A stretch of DNA of 64,000 nucleotides, from assembly GCA_963812075.1 (NCBI GenBank), contig CAWETN010000007.1:186001-250000 (forward strand), in the 5' to 3' direction. Shown in pieces: positions 1-8,257 of the stretch. The notes under the pieces are model-generated. The model did not search any database. It was not told the DNA's origin and saw only the letters and a list, made by a program, of their open reading frames with translations. The translations under genes and the position numbers were made by a program. Positions within the stretch are counted from its first letter, which is position 1. Every line of letters starts with the position of its first letter. Origin of the DNA: JAMXLO01 sp963812075. Lineage in GTDB: Bacteria > Pseudomonadota > Alphaproteobacteria > Acetobacterales > Acetobacteraceae.

Positions 1-29
1 GCTCCCTGCCGGCATCGGCGAAGACGTGG

Positions 30-653
30 ATGGTCGGCACACTGCCGGGGATGACGGTGGGGACAATGCTCACCCTCTTGCTCTGCGCACCCGCCGCGGC
101 AGCGCCGCCGTCGCGCGACCCCGACTGGCCGTGCCAGCAGATCAAGGTGCCGCAGCTGTCGCTGGCATCGGTGTGGTCCGGTCCGTCGCCGGAGGCGCAG
201 CAGGACGACCGGGGACAGGCACCGCGGGTGGACGAGCTGGTGAACGAGATCGCGCCGCGCCGAGTGCCGGTGGAACAGGCGCAGGAGAAGATCCGCGCAT
301 TCGCCGCGCAGGCGGGCGACCAGAGGCAGGCGCGCCTGCTGGACCTGGTCAACGGCCTTTTCAAGACGCTCAACGAGGAGCGCAGCACCGTCATTGCCGG
401 GCTCGATCGCTTCGGCGCAAGGCAGCGGGAACTTGCCACCGAGCTGCGCGCCGACAACGAGAAGCTGCGGGCCATGCAGGCCGATGCATCATCCGATGCG
501 GGCGATCTCAACCAGCTGACCCAACGCGTCCAGTGGGAGGCGCAGGTGTTCCAGGACCGGCGCCAGGCGCTGAGCTACGCCTGCGAGGTGCCGGCCAAGA
601 TCGAACAGCGGCTGTTCACCTTGGCGCGCACCATCCAGGACGCGCTGCAGTAG
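30..653 (+). CDS. Secreted coiled-coil protein of the methanol-oxidation locus, function unknown
   Basis: I do not recognise a named family. The 207-residue product starts with a hydrophobic signal peptide (TLLLCAPAAAA), and the rest, rich in charged residues, Gln and Ala, looks largely helical or coiled coil. Two cysteines remain in the mature part, one just after the signal peptide (DWPCQQ) and one near the C-terminus (YACEVP), so a disulfide is possible. It converges on the xox genes and ends 2 bases before the leftmost of them, so it probably belongs to the quinoprotein block. Start is uncertain: ATG at 30 is used, ATG at 51 gives a better-shaped signal peptide, and the frame stays open to the window edge. 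Confidence 0.6.
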   Translation: MVGTLPGMTVGTMLTLLLCAPAAAAPPSRDPDWPCQQIKVPQLSLASVWSGPSPEAQQDDRGQAPRVDELVNEIAPRRVPVEQAQEKIRAFAAQAGDQRQARLLDLVNGLFKTLNEERSTVIAGLDRFGARQRELATELRADNEKLRAMQADASSDAGDLNQLTQRVQWEAQVFQDRRQALSYACEVPAKIEQRLFTLARTIQDALQ

Positions 654-654
654 C

Positions 655-1197
655 TCACTCCGACGCAGGCGGCCGTGGCAGGGGTGTGCGCGGCTCCAGC
701 GGCAGGTCCGCCGCCGCCCACCCATCGGTACCCTCAGGATACCAGGCGACGCGGCTGTAGCCGACCGCCAATGCGCGCTTCGCCGCATTCCATGACATCC
801 AGCAGCTCGCCAGGCAGTAGAACACCAGCATGCGGTTCCGGTCGCCGCCGCTGGCCTGCGCGAGCCCGCTTTCGAAATAGCGCTGCATGACCGGAGCCAG
901 CGCGCCATAGCCGGTGTCGGGCAGCCAGACGCTGCCGGGTATGTCGTCGCGCGGCTTGTCGCGCCAGATGGTCGATGCCGGCAGTCCGGCAGGGCGCGGC
1001 ACCTGCGGCAGCACGTCGATGAACAGCGCATCATGCCGCTGCCACAGCGCATGCGCGGCCGCGGTGGACAGCACCGTGGCGCCCTGCAAGGTATCGGGCA
1101 CTGCCGCACGATAATCGTCCATGCGGTAGTTGGCCGGCTCGGGCGGCGCAGCGGCCAGCAGGATCGCGGCGCCGAGCAGCAGCGCCGCAGGCCTCAC
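655..1197 (-). CDS. PQQ-dependent catabolism-associated CxxxCW-motif rhodanese-like protein
   Basis: The 180-residue product has a signal peptide (about residues 1-17) and a rhodanese-like fold. Its active-site region reads FYCLASCWMSWNAAKRA, with Cys128 and Cys132 followed by Trp. This is the signature of the family found beside PQQ-dependent alcohol dehydrogenases. The protein should be periplasmic; its exact role is not established, and thiol or redox chemistry is inferred from the fold. It starts with GTG and overlaps the stop of the upstream substrate-binding gene by 4 bases (GTGA), so the two are translationally coupled at the end of the xoxF-xoxG-xoxJ operon. Confidence 0.85.
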   Translation of the reverse strand: MRPAALLLGAAILLAAAPPEPANYRMDDYRAAVPDTLQGATVLSTAAAHALWQRHDALFIDVLPQVPRPAGLPASTIWRDKPRDDIPGSVWLPDTGYGALAPVMQRYFESGLAQASGGDRNRMLVFYCLASCWMSWNAAKRALAVGYSRVAWYPEGTDGWAAADLPLEPRTPLPRPPASE

Positions 1198-2036
1198 GGC
1201 GCCAGCTTCTTGCCCTGTTCATCCAGCAGCGGCACGCCGTACTCCGTCAGAATCCGATCGATCTCCGGCTGGTTCTCGCTGATCAGCTTGTTGAGCCGGC
1301 GCTTCCAGTCCTGGTCGGTGCGCCGTACGCCCATGGCGATGCGGAAGTCCATGTGCTCCTGCTCCTTCAGCAGCGGCACGACGGCGAGGTGCGGCTCGAC
1401 CCGCTGGCCCCAGTATCCGGCGATCGGCCCCCACAGCACGCCCGCATCGATCCTTCCGGCCGCCACGTCCTCGGCCATCGATTTCGCCGGCGCTTCGTAG
1501 CGGGTATCCACCGTCAGCGCGTAGGGCTTGGCCAATGCCATCAGCCCCTGCTGCACCATCACGGTGGCCGGCGGTGTGCCGGCGACGACGCCGATACGCT
1601 TGCCTTTGAGCCGCGGGTCCGCCAGCGATTCGATGCCGTCGAAGCCGGTGCCCGGCCGGAACACCAGCGCATAGGTGGTGTGATAGTAGGGGTTGGTGGT
1701 CTGCACCAGGTCGTCGCCCACCGCCACGCCGATGATCACGTCGCAGCGCAGCGCGTTCAGCGTGTTGCGTACGAAGCCGATCACCTGCGGGAAGTAGGTG
1801 TAGGTCGTGGGCTCGCTGAGCTTCGAGGCGAACAGTTCGGCCAGCCGGTTCTCGAATCCCTTGCCAGCCTCGTCGGAGAACGGCAGGTTGCGTGGATCGG
1901 CGCAGACCCGGAAGGCGTGCGGGTCCACCAGCTCGGTTGACGCGCCGAGACCGGGTGCCTGGGCCAGCGTCTGGCCGGCGAGCAGGCACAGGGCGGCGGC
2001 AGCCAGAGCCAACCGCACGAGCGTCAACCCATGCAT
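1194..2036 (-). CDS. xoxJ: XoxJ-type periplasmic substrate-binding protein of the methanol dehydrogenase system
   Basis: The 280-residue protein begins with a clear signal peptide (MHGLTLVRLALAAAALCLL, cleavage near AQA). It has the SBP_bac_3-like fold of quinoprotein dehydrogenase-associated binding proteins; the start FRVCADPRNLPFSDE is typical. In methylotrophs MxaJ/XoxJ proteins sit next to the dehydrogenase and cytochrome genes and are thought to help activate or assemble the enzyme rather than import a solute. The open frame continues upstream, but ATG at 2036 is the right start because it overlaps the xoxG stop by 13 bases and puts the signal peptide at the N-terminus. Confidence 0.88.
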   Translation of the reverse strand: MHGLTLVRLALAAAALCLLAGQTLAQAPGLGASTELVDPHAFRVCADPRNLPFSDEAGKGFENRLAELFASKLSEPTTYTYFPQVIGFVRNTLNALRCDVIIGVAVGDDLVQTTNPYYHTTYALVFRPGTGFDGIESLADPRLKGKRIGVVAGTPPATVMVQQGLMALAKPYALTVDTRYEAPAKSMAEDVAAGRIDAGVLWGPIAGYWGQRVEPHLAVVPLLKEQEHMDFRIAMGVRRTDQDWKRRLNKLISENQPEIDRILTEYGVPLLDEQGKKLAP

Positions 2037-2545
2037 TGGTCCTCGGCCTTGGTATAGGCTGCGGGCTTCGGAGCGTGCTTCTCGGGACGTCCGCGCCCCA
2101 CCGCACCGTCCGCCCGTGCGCGCAGATAGACATAGATCGCGTCGATGTAGCACATGACGTTCTTGTTCTCGCCGTTCGAGGGCATCACCAGGTTCTGCGA
2201 GGCGGAAACGTCCTTCTTGCCGCTCGCCACCACTGTGTAGAAGTCGGTGTAGCTGAGCCGTTGCATCGACTCCATCAGCGCCGGCGCATAGGTCGACCCG
2301 ACGCCGTCGGGGCCATGGCAGCGCAGGCACTCCGACGAATAGCGGGTGAAGCCGGCGTAGGTGTACCAATCCACCGTGCCGTCCGGCGCGACCTTGAAGG
2401 TCGGCGTGCCGTCCTTGTCGGTCCACTTGCCGTCCTCGGACGCCACCGCTGCGGGATCGCCGGATCCGTCGGTGACGGCTTTGGCACCGACCGAACAGCA
2501 GACAGCCGCTGCGACGACAGCGGCGGCACGCAGGGAACGTTGCAC
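2024..2545 (-). CDS. xoxG: XoxG, c-type cytochrome electron acceptor of XoxF
   Basis: The 173-residue secreted cytochrome has a signal peptide to about residue 23 and one heme c site, CLRCH (Cys73, Cys76, His77); the likely axial ligand is Met121 in LVMPSNGENKN. Two further cysteines (MCYID and the C-terminal DQCMG) fit the four-cysteine methanol-metabolism cytochrome family. It should take electrons from XoxF in the periplasm and pass them on towards the oxidase. The start is GTG at 2545 with GGAG upstream. It lies 63 bases downstream of xoxF, past a strong hairpin, and overlaps xoxJ. Confidence 0.88.
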   Translation of the reverse strand: MQRSLRAAAVVAAAVCCSVGAKAVTDGSGDPAAVASEDGKWTDKDGTPTFKVAPDGTVDWYTYAGFTRYSSECLRCHGPDGVGSTYAPALMESMQRLSYTDFYTVVASGKKDVSASQNLVMPSNGENKNVMCYIDAIYVYLRARADGAVGRGRPEKHAPKPAAYTKAEDQCMG

Positions 2546-2571
2546 GATGTACTCCGTCGTTCGGGCGGATC

Positions 2572-2601
2572 GGCCGGCCCCGCAACGGCGCGGGGCCGGC
2601 C
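2572..2601 (-). terminator. Perfect 12-bp GC hairpin between xoxF and xoxG
   Basis: GGCCGGCCCCGC and GCGGGGCCGGCC form a perfect 12-bp stem around a 6-base loop, starting 8 bases past the xoxF stop. No T-run follows, so it is not a classical intrinsic terminator. It could act as a partial terminator or as a 3' stabiliser that makes xoxF mRNA more abundant than xoxG-xoxJ mRNA. Confidence 0.55.
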
Positions 2602-2608
2602 TGCCGGC

Positions 2609-4435
2609 TCAGCCGCCAGGCAGCGAGAAGACGGTCAGCGTCCCGCCGAGTGCCGTGTAGTTGTTCAGCGCGGCGTAGCCACCAACCGCGCCCAGCCCGG
2701 CATGCGGGTCGGTCAGTCCCGCGGCGAGACCGATGCCGGCCCAGCCGCCGATGCCGGACAGCACCGCCACGTACTGCTTGCCCTTGTGCTCATAGGTGAT
2801 GACGTTGCCGATGATGCCCGACGGCGTCTTGAACCTGTACAGCTCCTTGCCGGTCTTGGCATCGACCGCCTTCAGGTAGCCTTCCAGCGTGCCGTAGAAT
2901 ACCACGCCGCCCTTGGTCGCTATCGCGCCGGACCAGACGGAGAACTGCTCCGGATCGGACCAGACGATCTTTCCCTTGGTCGCATCCCAGGCGATGAAGT
3001 TGCCCATGTTGGTCTGACCGGGCGGCGGATACATCGCCAGTGTCGCACCGACATAGGGCTGGCCCGCAGTGTACGACACGCGGAACGGCTCGTAGTCCAT
3101 GCACACGTGGTTGGTCGGCACGTAGAACAGCTTGGTCTCCGGCGAATACGCCGCCGGCTGTTCGTCCTTGCTGCCCAGCGCGGCCGGGCAGATGCCCTTC
3201 GAGTTCACGTCTTCGCCGGCCTCGCCTGGCGCGTACTGCGCCACCACGTTCGGCCGGCCGTAGGTCGCACTGCTCTTGTTCATGTCGACGCCGGTGGTCC
3301 AATTCACCGCCGGATCGTATTTCGCCGCCACCAGCAGCTCGCCGGTCGCGCGGTTCAGCGTGTAGCCCAGCCCGTTGCGGTCGAAGTGCACCAGCGTCGG
3401 AACGGTCTTTCCGCCGATGTCCTGGTCCGCCAGGATCATCTCGTTGACGCCGTCATAGTCCCACTGATCGTGCGGCGTCATCTGATAGACCCAGCGCGCC
3501 ATGCCGGTATCGGCATCGCGGGCGAAGATCGTCATCGACCACTTGTTGTCGCCTGGCCGCTGCTTCGGGTTCCAGGTCGAGGGATTGCCCGAACCGTAGT
3601 AGATCAGGTTGAGCTTCGGGTCGTACCAGTACCAGCCCCAGGTCGCGCCGCCGCCGATCTTCCACTGATCGCCTTCCCAGGTCTTGAGGCTCGAATCAGC
3701 GCCGATCGGTTTGCCGAGTTCGGTGGTCTTCTGCGGATCGACCAGCAGGTCCTGGTCGGTGCCCTCGGACCAGGCGCGCCAGATCTGCTTGCCGTCGGCG
3801 GTCGAGTAGGCGGTGACCCAGCCGCGCACGCCGAACTCGCCGCCGGAGACGCCGACATACACCTTGTCCTTCACCACCATCGGCGCGCCGGTCCCGGTCT
3901 CGCCCTTCGACGGGTCGCCGGTCTTCACTGACCACGCTACCTTGCCCGTCTTCGCATCGAGCGCCACCAGGGTGGTATCCGCCTGGTGCAGGAACAGCTT
4001 GCCGCCGGAATAGGCGAGGCCGCGGTTGACGGTATCGCAGCACATCACCGGGATGACGTTCGGGTCTTGCTTTGGCTCGTATTTCCACAGGATCTTGCCG
4101 TCGCTGTTCAGGTCGAGCGCGAACACCGTGTTGGGGAACGGCGCGTGCACATACATCACGTCACCGATGACCAGCGGGGCGCCTTCGTGACCGCGCAGCA
4201 CGCCGGTGGAGAATGTCCACGCCACCTGAAGCTTGCCGACATTCTTCGGAGTGATCTGATTGAGCCCAGAGTAGCGCTGGTTGTCGTAGGTGATGGTGGG
4301 CATCACCACATTGGCCGAGTTGGTCTGCATCTTGACCAGATCTTCCGATGGCTGGGCGATCGCGGTCGAGATCAGCAATTGCGATGTTAGAAGTGTGCCT
4401 GCCGTGAGCCAGAACCCCGCCGAAGCACGCTGCAT
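2609..4435 (-). CDS. xoxF: XoxF, lanthanide-dependent PQQ methanol dehydrogenase
   Basis: The 608-residue periplasmic quinoprotein oxidises methanol (and probably formaldehyde) with PQQ and a metal, passing electrons to XoxG. The signal peptide ends near residue 27 (STAIA). Adjacent cysteines Cys132-Cys133 (VMCCDT) form the vicinal disulfide over PQQ. In QWDYDGVNE, Asp326 is the catalytic base position and Asp328 the extra aspartate that marks lanthanide-using XoxF; calcium-type MxaF has Ala there. Repeated W-motifs (AKTGKVAW, VDAKTGKELYRF) fit the eight-bladed propeller. ATG at 4435 is chosen over the longer open frame because GGGAGG lies 5 bases before it and the signal peptide starts there. 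No mxaF/mxaI is in view. Confidence 0.95.
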   Translation of the reverse strand: MQRASAGFWLTAGTLLTSQLLISTAIAQPSEDLVKMQTNSANVVMPTITYDNQRYSGLNQITPKNVGKLQVAWTFSTGVLRGHEGAPLVIGDVMYVHAPFPNTVFALDLNSDGKILWKYEPKQDPNVIPVMCCDTVNRGLAYSGGKLFLHQADTTLVALDAKTGKVAWSVKTGDPSKGETGTGAPMVVKDKVYVGVSGGEFGVRGWVTAYSTADGKQIWRAWSEGTDQDLLVDPQKTTELGKPIGADSSLKTWEGDQWKIGGGATWGWYWYDPKLNLIYYGSGNPSTWNPKQRPGDNKWSMTIFARDADTGMARWVYQMTPHDQWDYDGVNEMILADQDIGGKTVPTLVHFDRNGLGYTLNRATGELLVAAKYDPAVNWTTGVDMNKSSATYGRPNVVAQYAPGEAGEDVNSKGICPAALGSKDEQPAAYSPETKLFYVPTNHVCMDYEPFRVSYTAGQPYVGATLAMYPPPGQTNMGNFIAWDATKGKIVWSDPEQFSVWSGAIATKGGVVFYGTLEGYLKAVDAKTGKELYRFKTPSGIIGNVITYEHKGKQYVAVLSGIGGWAGIGLAAGLTDPHAGLGAVGGYAALNNYTALGGTLTVFSLPGG

Positions 4436-4739
4436 CAGTTCCTCCCGATTTGTGGTCGCTGGTGGCGGACGGCCACATGGCGTGCCCGCCTTTGTCAATC
4501 AATCCAACTGGGAGGAGGCGCATCCAACAGCATCGGCGGGCCCGGTCCTGGGTTGTTGTCCGACCGAAGCCTACACTGCCGCCCTGACGGATCCCCACCC
4601 TCCCAACCGCGGGTGTCCGTCGAAACCGGCGGTATCCTCGTGCCGCGCGCTGCAACCGGCAAATCACGGGATCGCGAACGCGCGCCGCCGGAGAAACGAC
4701 GCACTACGCCGGCAAGTTATTCCGGCGGTCGTTGCCGCG

Positions 4740-5642
4740 ATGCTGCTGATCGTTGCCCTCGCGCCGCGTGCGGCCGCCGACGGTACCGGTTTCCTTGCTG
4801 TGCAGCAACTGGCCGAAGGCGATTTTGTGCATGTCGGCCTGATCGCCCCGGTGACGCCGGACAATGCCGGCGACATCGCCAACCTTGGCATCATCGTGGG
4901 CGCGGATGCAGTGGCGGTCGTGGATACGGGCGGCAGCGTGGCGGTAGGCAGGCGACTGTTGCGCGCAATTCGCGGCATCACCGACAAGCCGATCCGCTAT
5001 GTCATCAACACCCATGAACACCCGGACCACGTGTTTGGCAACGCCGCCATGCCGGGCGATGCGACATTCGTCGGCCACCACAATCTGCCGGCAGAACTGG
5101 CGCGGCGCGGCCCGTATTATCTGCGCTCATACCGCGAGCAGCTTGGCGATGCGGCGATCGCGGCGGTGCGGATCATTCCGCCGACCTTGCTGGTGAACGA
5201 CGCGATGACGCTCGATCTCGGCGGTGGGCGACGCCTGCTGCTGACCGCGTGGGCAGCCGCCCATACCGACTGCGACCTGACCGTGCTCGACGAGCAGACC
5301 GGCGTGCTGTTCGCCGGCGACCTGCTGTTCCGCCAGCATGTGCCGGTGGTGGACGGCAGCCTGACCGGCTGGCTGGCGATATTGCCACGGCTCGCGCAGC
5401 TGCCTGCCCGGATCGCGGTGCCGGGGCACGGACCGCCCGGAGCCTGGCCCCAGGCGCTGGACGACGAACGCCGCTACCTCACGGTGCTGGAGCAGGATGC
5501 GCAACGCCTCATCGCCGCCGGCACGCCGCTCGCGCGTGCGGTAACGGAGATCGGAAGTTCCGAGCGCGATCGCTGGTCGCTGTTCGACGACTACAACGCG
5601 CGCAATGCCACCACGGCGTTCGGTGAACTGGAGTGGCGATGA
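4740..5642 (+). CDS. Quinoprotein-associated metallo-beta-lactamase-fold hydrolase
   Basis: The 300-residue product has the MBL zinc site NTHEHPDH (about residue 97) and later conserved positions in AHTDCD, FAGDLLF and VPGHG. It matches the 'quinoprotein relay system zinc metallohydrolase' group encoded next to PQQ dehydrogenases; the reaction is unknown. It is divergent from xoxF, with about 300 bases of shared upstream DNA. Start is uncertain: ATG at 4740 gives a short hydrophobic leader (MLLIVALAPRAAA). An in-frame basic stretch just upstream would complete a normal signal peptide, but I see no ATG, GTG or TTG there. Confidence 0.8.
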   Translation: MLLIVALAPRAAADGTGFLAVQQLAEGDFVHVGLIAPVTPDNAGDIANLGIIVGADAVAVVDTGGSVAVGRRLLRAIRGITDKPIRYVINTHEHPDHVFGNAAMPGDATFVGHHNLPAELARRGPYYLRSYREQLGDAAIAAVRIIPPTLLVNDAMTLDLGGGRRLLLTAWAAAHTDCDLTVLDEQTGVLFAGDLLFRQHVPVVDGSLTGWLAILPRLAQLPARIAVPGHGPPGAWPQALDDERRYLTVLEQDAQRLIAAGTPLARAVTEIGSSERDRWSLFDDYNARNATTAFGELEWR

Positions 5643-6160
5643 TGGCGACAGGCACGCTCGAGCGCTTCGCGACGACACGATTGACCGCCGAGAGGCCAGC
5701 GCAGGCGCACCTCGACGACCTGATCAGGCTGCACCTCGATCCCGCGGTGTCACGCTACCTGGGGGGCGTCCGTTCGCCCGAAGCCACCATATCCTGGCTG
5801 GATGCGCAGCTGGCGCATTGGGTCGAATGCGGCTTCGGCGTCTGGGTGCTGCACGGCATGGATGGCGCATTCGTCGGCCGGGCCGGCCTGCGCCGCGTCG
5901 AGCTGGACGGAACCCGGGAGATCGAGATCGTCTACAGCCTTGCACGTGCCTATTGGGGCCGCGGGCTGGCTACCGAGATCGCCGCAGCGCTGATTGACCT
6001 CTGGCTGACCCGGATCGACTCGCCATCCCTTGCCGGGATCGTTGCCGTCGGGAACACCGCCTCGCGCCGCGTCCTGGAGAAATCCGGCTTTGGCTTCGAA
6101 CGGAGGACGGTCTTCCGCAGTGCGGATGTCGTCGTGCTGCGGCGCATGCGCGCTGAGTGA
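5639..6160 (+). CDS. GNAT family N-acetyltransferase (RimJ/RimL-like)
   Basis: The 173-residue protein has the acetyl-CoA fold of the RimJ/RimL group: an N-terminal 'TTRLTAERP' strand, the acetyl-CoA-binding loop YWGRGLATE (about residues 105-113), and a C-terminal VGNTASRRVLEKSGFGFE segment. The substrate cannot be read from the sequence. ATG at 5639 overlaps the preceding metallohydrolase stop by 4 bases, so the two are probably co-transcribed. It converges on pqqE with a 3-base gap, and there is no direct link to PQQ chemistry. Confidence 0.85.
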   Translation: MMATGTLERFATTRLTAERPAQAHLDDLIRLHLDPAVSRYLGGVRSPEATISWLDAQLAHWVECGFGVWVLHGMDGAFVGRAGLRRVELDGTREIEIVYSLARAYWGRGLATEIAAALIDLWLTRIDSPSLAGIVAVGNTASRRVLEKSGFGFERRTVFRSADVVVLRRMRAE

Positions 6161-6163
6161 CGC

Positions 6164-7270
6164 TCAGCCTGCCGCGCTGTCCGCGACGGCCCGGCCGCGA
6201 TAGGCGTAGACCATGGTCGGCTGCGATGCGTCGTGCTCCGCCAGTGCCTGGATGCGGGCATGGTGCGGCGACAGTTCGCAGGCGGGATCGGTCGCCGCCG
6301 GGTCGCCGACCAGCGCCATCGCCTGGCAGCGGCAGCCGCCGAAGTCGATCTCGCGCAGTTCGCACGAACGGCACGGCTCCTGCATCCAGTCGGTGCCGCG
6401 GAACGCGCGGAACGCCGGCGAATCGCACCAGATCTCGGGCAGCGCATGGTCGCGCACCGACCAGAACTCGAGGCCGGGAATGCTCTCCGCCGCGTGGCAG
6501 GGCAGCACGCGCCCGGACGGCGTAACGTTCAGCGAGCGCCGCGCCCAGCCGCCCATGCAGGGCTTCGGGCGGCGCGCGTAGTAGTCCGGCACAACCATGT
6601 CGATCACCAGTCGGCCGTGATAGCGCGCCCGGATTCCCTCCATCTCCTGCATGGCGCGGTCGACCTGCGCACGCGTCGGCATAAGCGCGTCGCGGTTGCG
6701 CAGCGCCCATCCGTAATACTGGGTGTGCGCGATCTCTACCCGGCCAGCGCCGAGTGACGCCGCGGTTTCCACCATCGCGGCGACACGACCGATGTTGGCG
6801 CGGTGGATGACGGCATTGATGGTGAGCGCCAGCCCGAGATCGGTGACCGACTTCGCGAAGGCGAGCTTACGTGCGTGCGCGCCGCGATAGCCGGCGATGC
6901 GGTCGGCGCTGTCCGCGTCCACATCCTGCATCGACAGCTGGACGTGGTCGAGCCCCGCCTGCTTGAGCCGGCCAAGCCGCGTCGCGTCGAGCCCGACCGC
7001 CGAGGTGATCAGATTGGTGTAGAGGCCCGCATCGTGTGCGGCGGCGGCGATCTCCAGCAGGTCGCGGCGCGACGCCGGCTCGCCGCCGGACAGGTGTACC
7101 TGGAGCACACCCATCGCCCCCGCCTCGCCGAACACGCGCGCCCAGGTCGCCGCATCGAGTTCGTCCGTCCGATCGTCCAGCGTCAGCGGGTTGGAGCAGT
7201 AAGGGCAGCCGAGCGGGCAGCGATGCGTGAGTTCCGCCAGCAGGCCGAGAGGCGCGGGAAGGGAGGTCAC
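6164..7270 (-). CDS. pqqE: PqqE, radical SAM enzyme of PQQ synthesis
   Basis: The 368-residue protein joins the Glu and Tyr side chains of the PqqA peptide by a C-C bond, the first step of PQQ synthesis, acting on PqqA held by PqqD. The radical SAM cluster motif CPLGCPYC (Cys18, Cys22, Cys25) is present. The C-terminal SPASM region carries the auxiliary-cluster cysteines (LPCHAAE, EPCRSCELREIDFGGCRCQ). The open frame runs further upstream, but GTG at 7270 overlaps the pqqD stop by 4 bases and gives the usual length. Confidence 0.95.
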   Translation of the reverse strand: MTSLPAPLGLLAELTHRCPLGCPYCSNPLTLDDRTDELDAATWARVFGEAGAMGVLQVHLSGGEPASRRDLLEIAAAAHDAGLYTNLITSAVGLDATRLGRLKQAGLDHVQLSMQDVDADSADRIAGYRGAHARKLAFAKSVTDLGLALTINAVIHRANIGRVAAMVETAASLGAGRVEIAHTQYYGWALRNRDALMPTRAQVDRAMQEMEGIRARYHGRLVIDMVVPDYYARRPKPCMGGWARRSLNVTPSGRVLPCHAAESIPGLEFWSVRDHALPEIWCDSPAFRAFRGTDWMQEPCRSCELREIDFGGCRCQAMALVGDPAATDPACELSPHHARIQALAEHDASQPTMVYAYRGRAVADSAAG

Positions 7271-7539
7271 ACCACCATCCGCCTGGTCACGAGTTCCGCC
7301 AGCATGTCCGTCACGTCGCCGGCGATTTCTGTGCGGTCGGCAGTGTAGAGTGCTGCGAGTTCGTCGATCACCTGGTCCACCGTGCGCGTGCCGTCGCAGC
7401 GGCGTAGAATCTCGGGGGCCGGGCCTTCCGCCTCGATCACGCGTTCCGGGCCGAGCAGCACCCATGCCTCGCGCGTCTTGTCGAAGTGCAGGCGCACGCC
7501 CGGCGCGAGACGTGGGCGCTCGGGCAGTGGATCAGGCAT
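7267..7539 (-). CDS. pqqD: PqqD, PqqA-binding chaperone
   Basis: The 90-residue RiPP-recognition (RRE) protein presents PqqA to PqqE. The family pattern is visible: RPRLAPGVRLHFDKTREAWVLLGPERV, then the winged-helix part EILRRCDGTRTVDQVIDELAALY. ATG at 7539 overlaps the pqqC stop by 8 bases. Longer starts would add residues that lie inside pqqC. Confidence 0.93.
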   Translation of the reverse strand: MPDPLPERPRLAPGVRLHFDKTREAWVLLGPERVIEAEGPAPEILRRCDGTRTVDQVIDELAALYTADRTEIAGDVTDMLAELVTRRMVV

Positions 7540-8257
7540 CGGACCGCTTCGGCACGAAGGCACCGGGCGGTATCAGCCCGGGCGTGACGTAGGCATAGTG
7601 CAGCGCGTCGAGCATGCTCCACAGCACGTCGCACTTGAAGGCCAGCGTGTCCACCACCGCCTGCTGCTGTTCCGGCGTGCGCGCATGCTGCTTCACCCAG
7701 TCCAGCGCGAAGCTCGCGTCGCGCTCGGCCTGCGGGGGGCGCTTGTCGAAATACTGCATGATGTCGGATGTGATGAAGTCGTAGTGCGCCAGCATGCCGC
7801 TCATGCGCTCGGTGATGATCTGCGGCGAGAACAGCTCGGTCAGGCAGGAGGCGACCGCCTCGAGCATGCTGCGCTCGCGCACGTAGTGCACGTAGGCCTG
7901 CACTGCGAAGCGTGTCGTGGGCAGCAGCAGACGCGTCGAGGTCACCGCCTCGCGGTCGAGGCCAAGCCCGTCGGTCAGCTTCAGCCAGCGTTCGATGCCG
8001 CCCGGACGGTTGTCGTCGCCGTCATGGTCCTCGAGCCGCTTGCGCCATTCGCGGCGCAGCGCCGGATCCTCGGTGCGGCCGATCAGCGAGGCGTCCTTCA
8101 GCGGCACCATCGCCTGATAGTAATAGCGATTCAGCGCCCAGGCCTGGACCTGCGCCTTGGTGCACTTCCCGCCGTGCAGCAGCCGGTGGAACGGATGCAG
8201 ATTGTGGTACCTCTCGGCACCGAGTGCGCGGAGCCGGGTTTCCAAATCGTCGCTCAA
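7532..8257 (-). CDS. pqqC: PqqC, pyrroloquinoline-quinone synthase
   Basis: The 241-residue cofactorless oxidase does the last step, ring closure and eight-electron oxidation to PQQ. Family landmarks are YHNLHPFHRLLHGGK near the start, WALNRYYYQAMVPLKDA, LEDHDGD, and RFAVQAYVHYVRERS, with the conserved His, Tyr and Arg of the active site. The length is normal. It overlaps pqqB by 4 bases. Confidence 0.95.
   Translation of the reverse strand: MSDDLETRLRALGAERYHNLHPFHRLLHGGKCTKAQVQAWALNRYYYQAMVPLKDASLIGRTEDPALRREWRKRLEDHDGDDNRPGGIERWLKLTDGLGLDREAVTSTRLLLPTTRFAVQAYVHYVRERSMLEAVASCLTELFSPQIITERMSGMLAHYDFITSDIMQYFDKRPPQAERDASFALDWVKQHARTPEQQQAVVDTLAFKCDVLWSMLDALHYAYVTPGLIPPGAFVPKRSDA

Noticed and set aside
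1892..3931. 679-codon open frame on the plus strand
   Set aside because: It lies antisense to xoxF and xoxG. Its composition (Arg, His, Ala, Gly rich) is typical of antisense frames in GC-rich DNA, and the opposite strand has clear family motifs.
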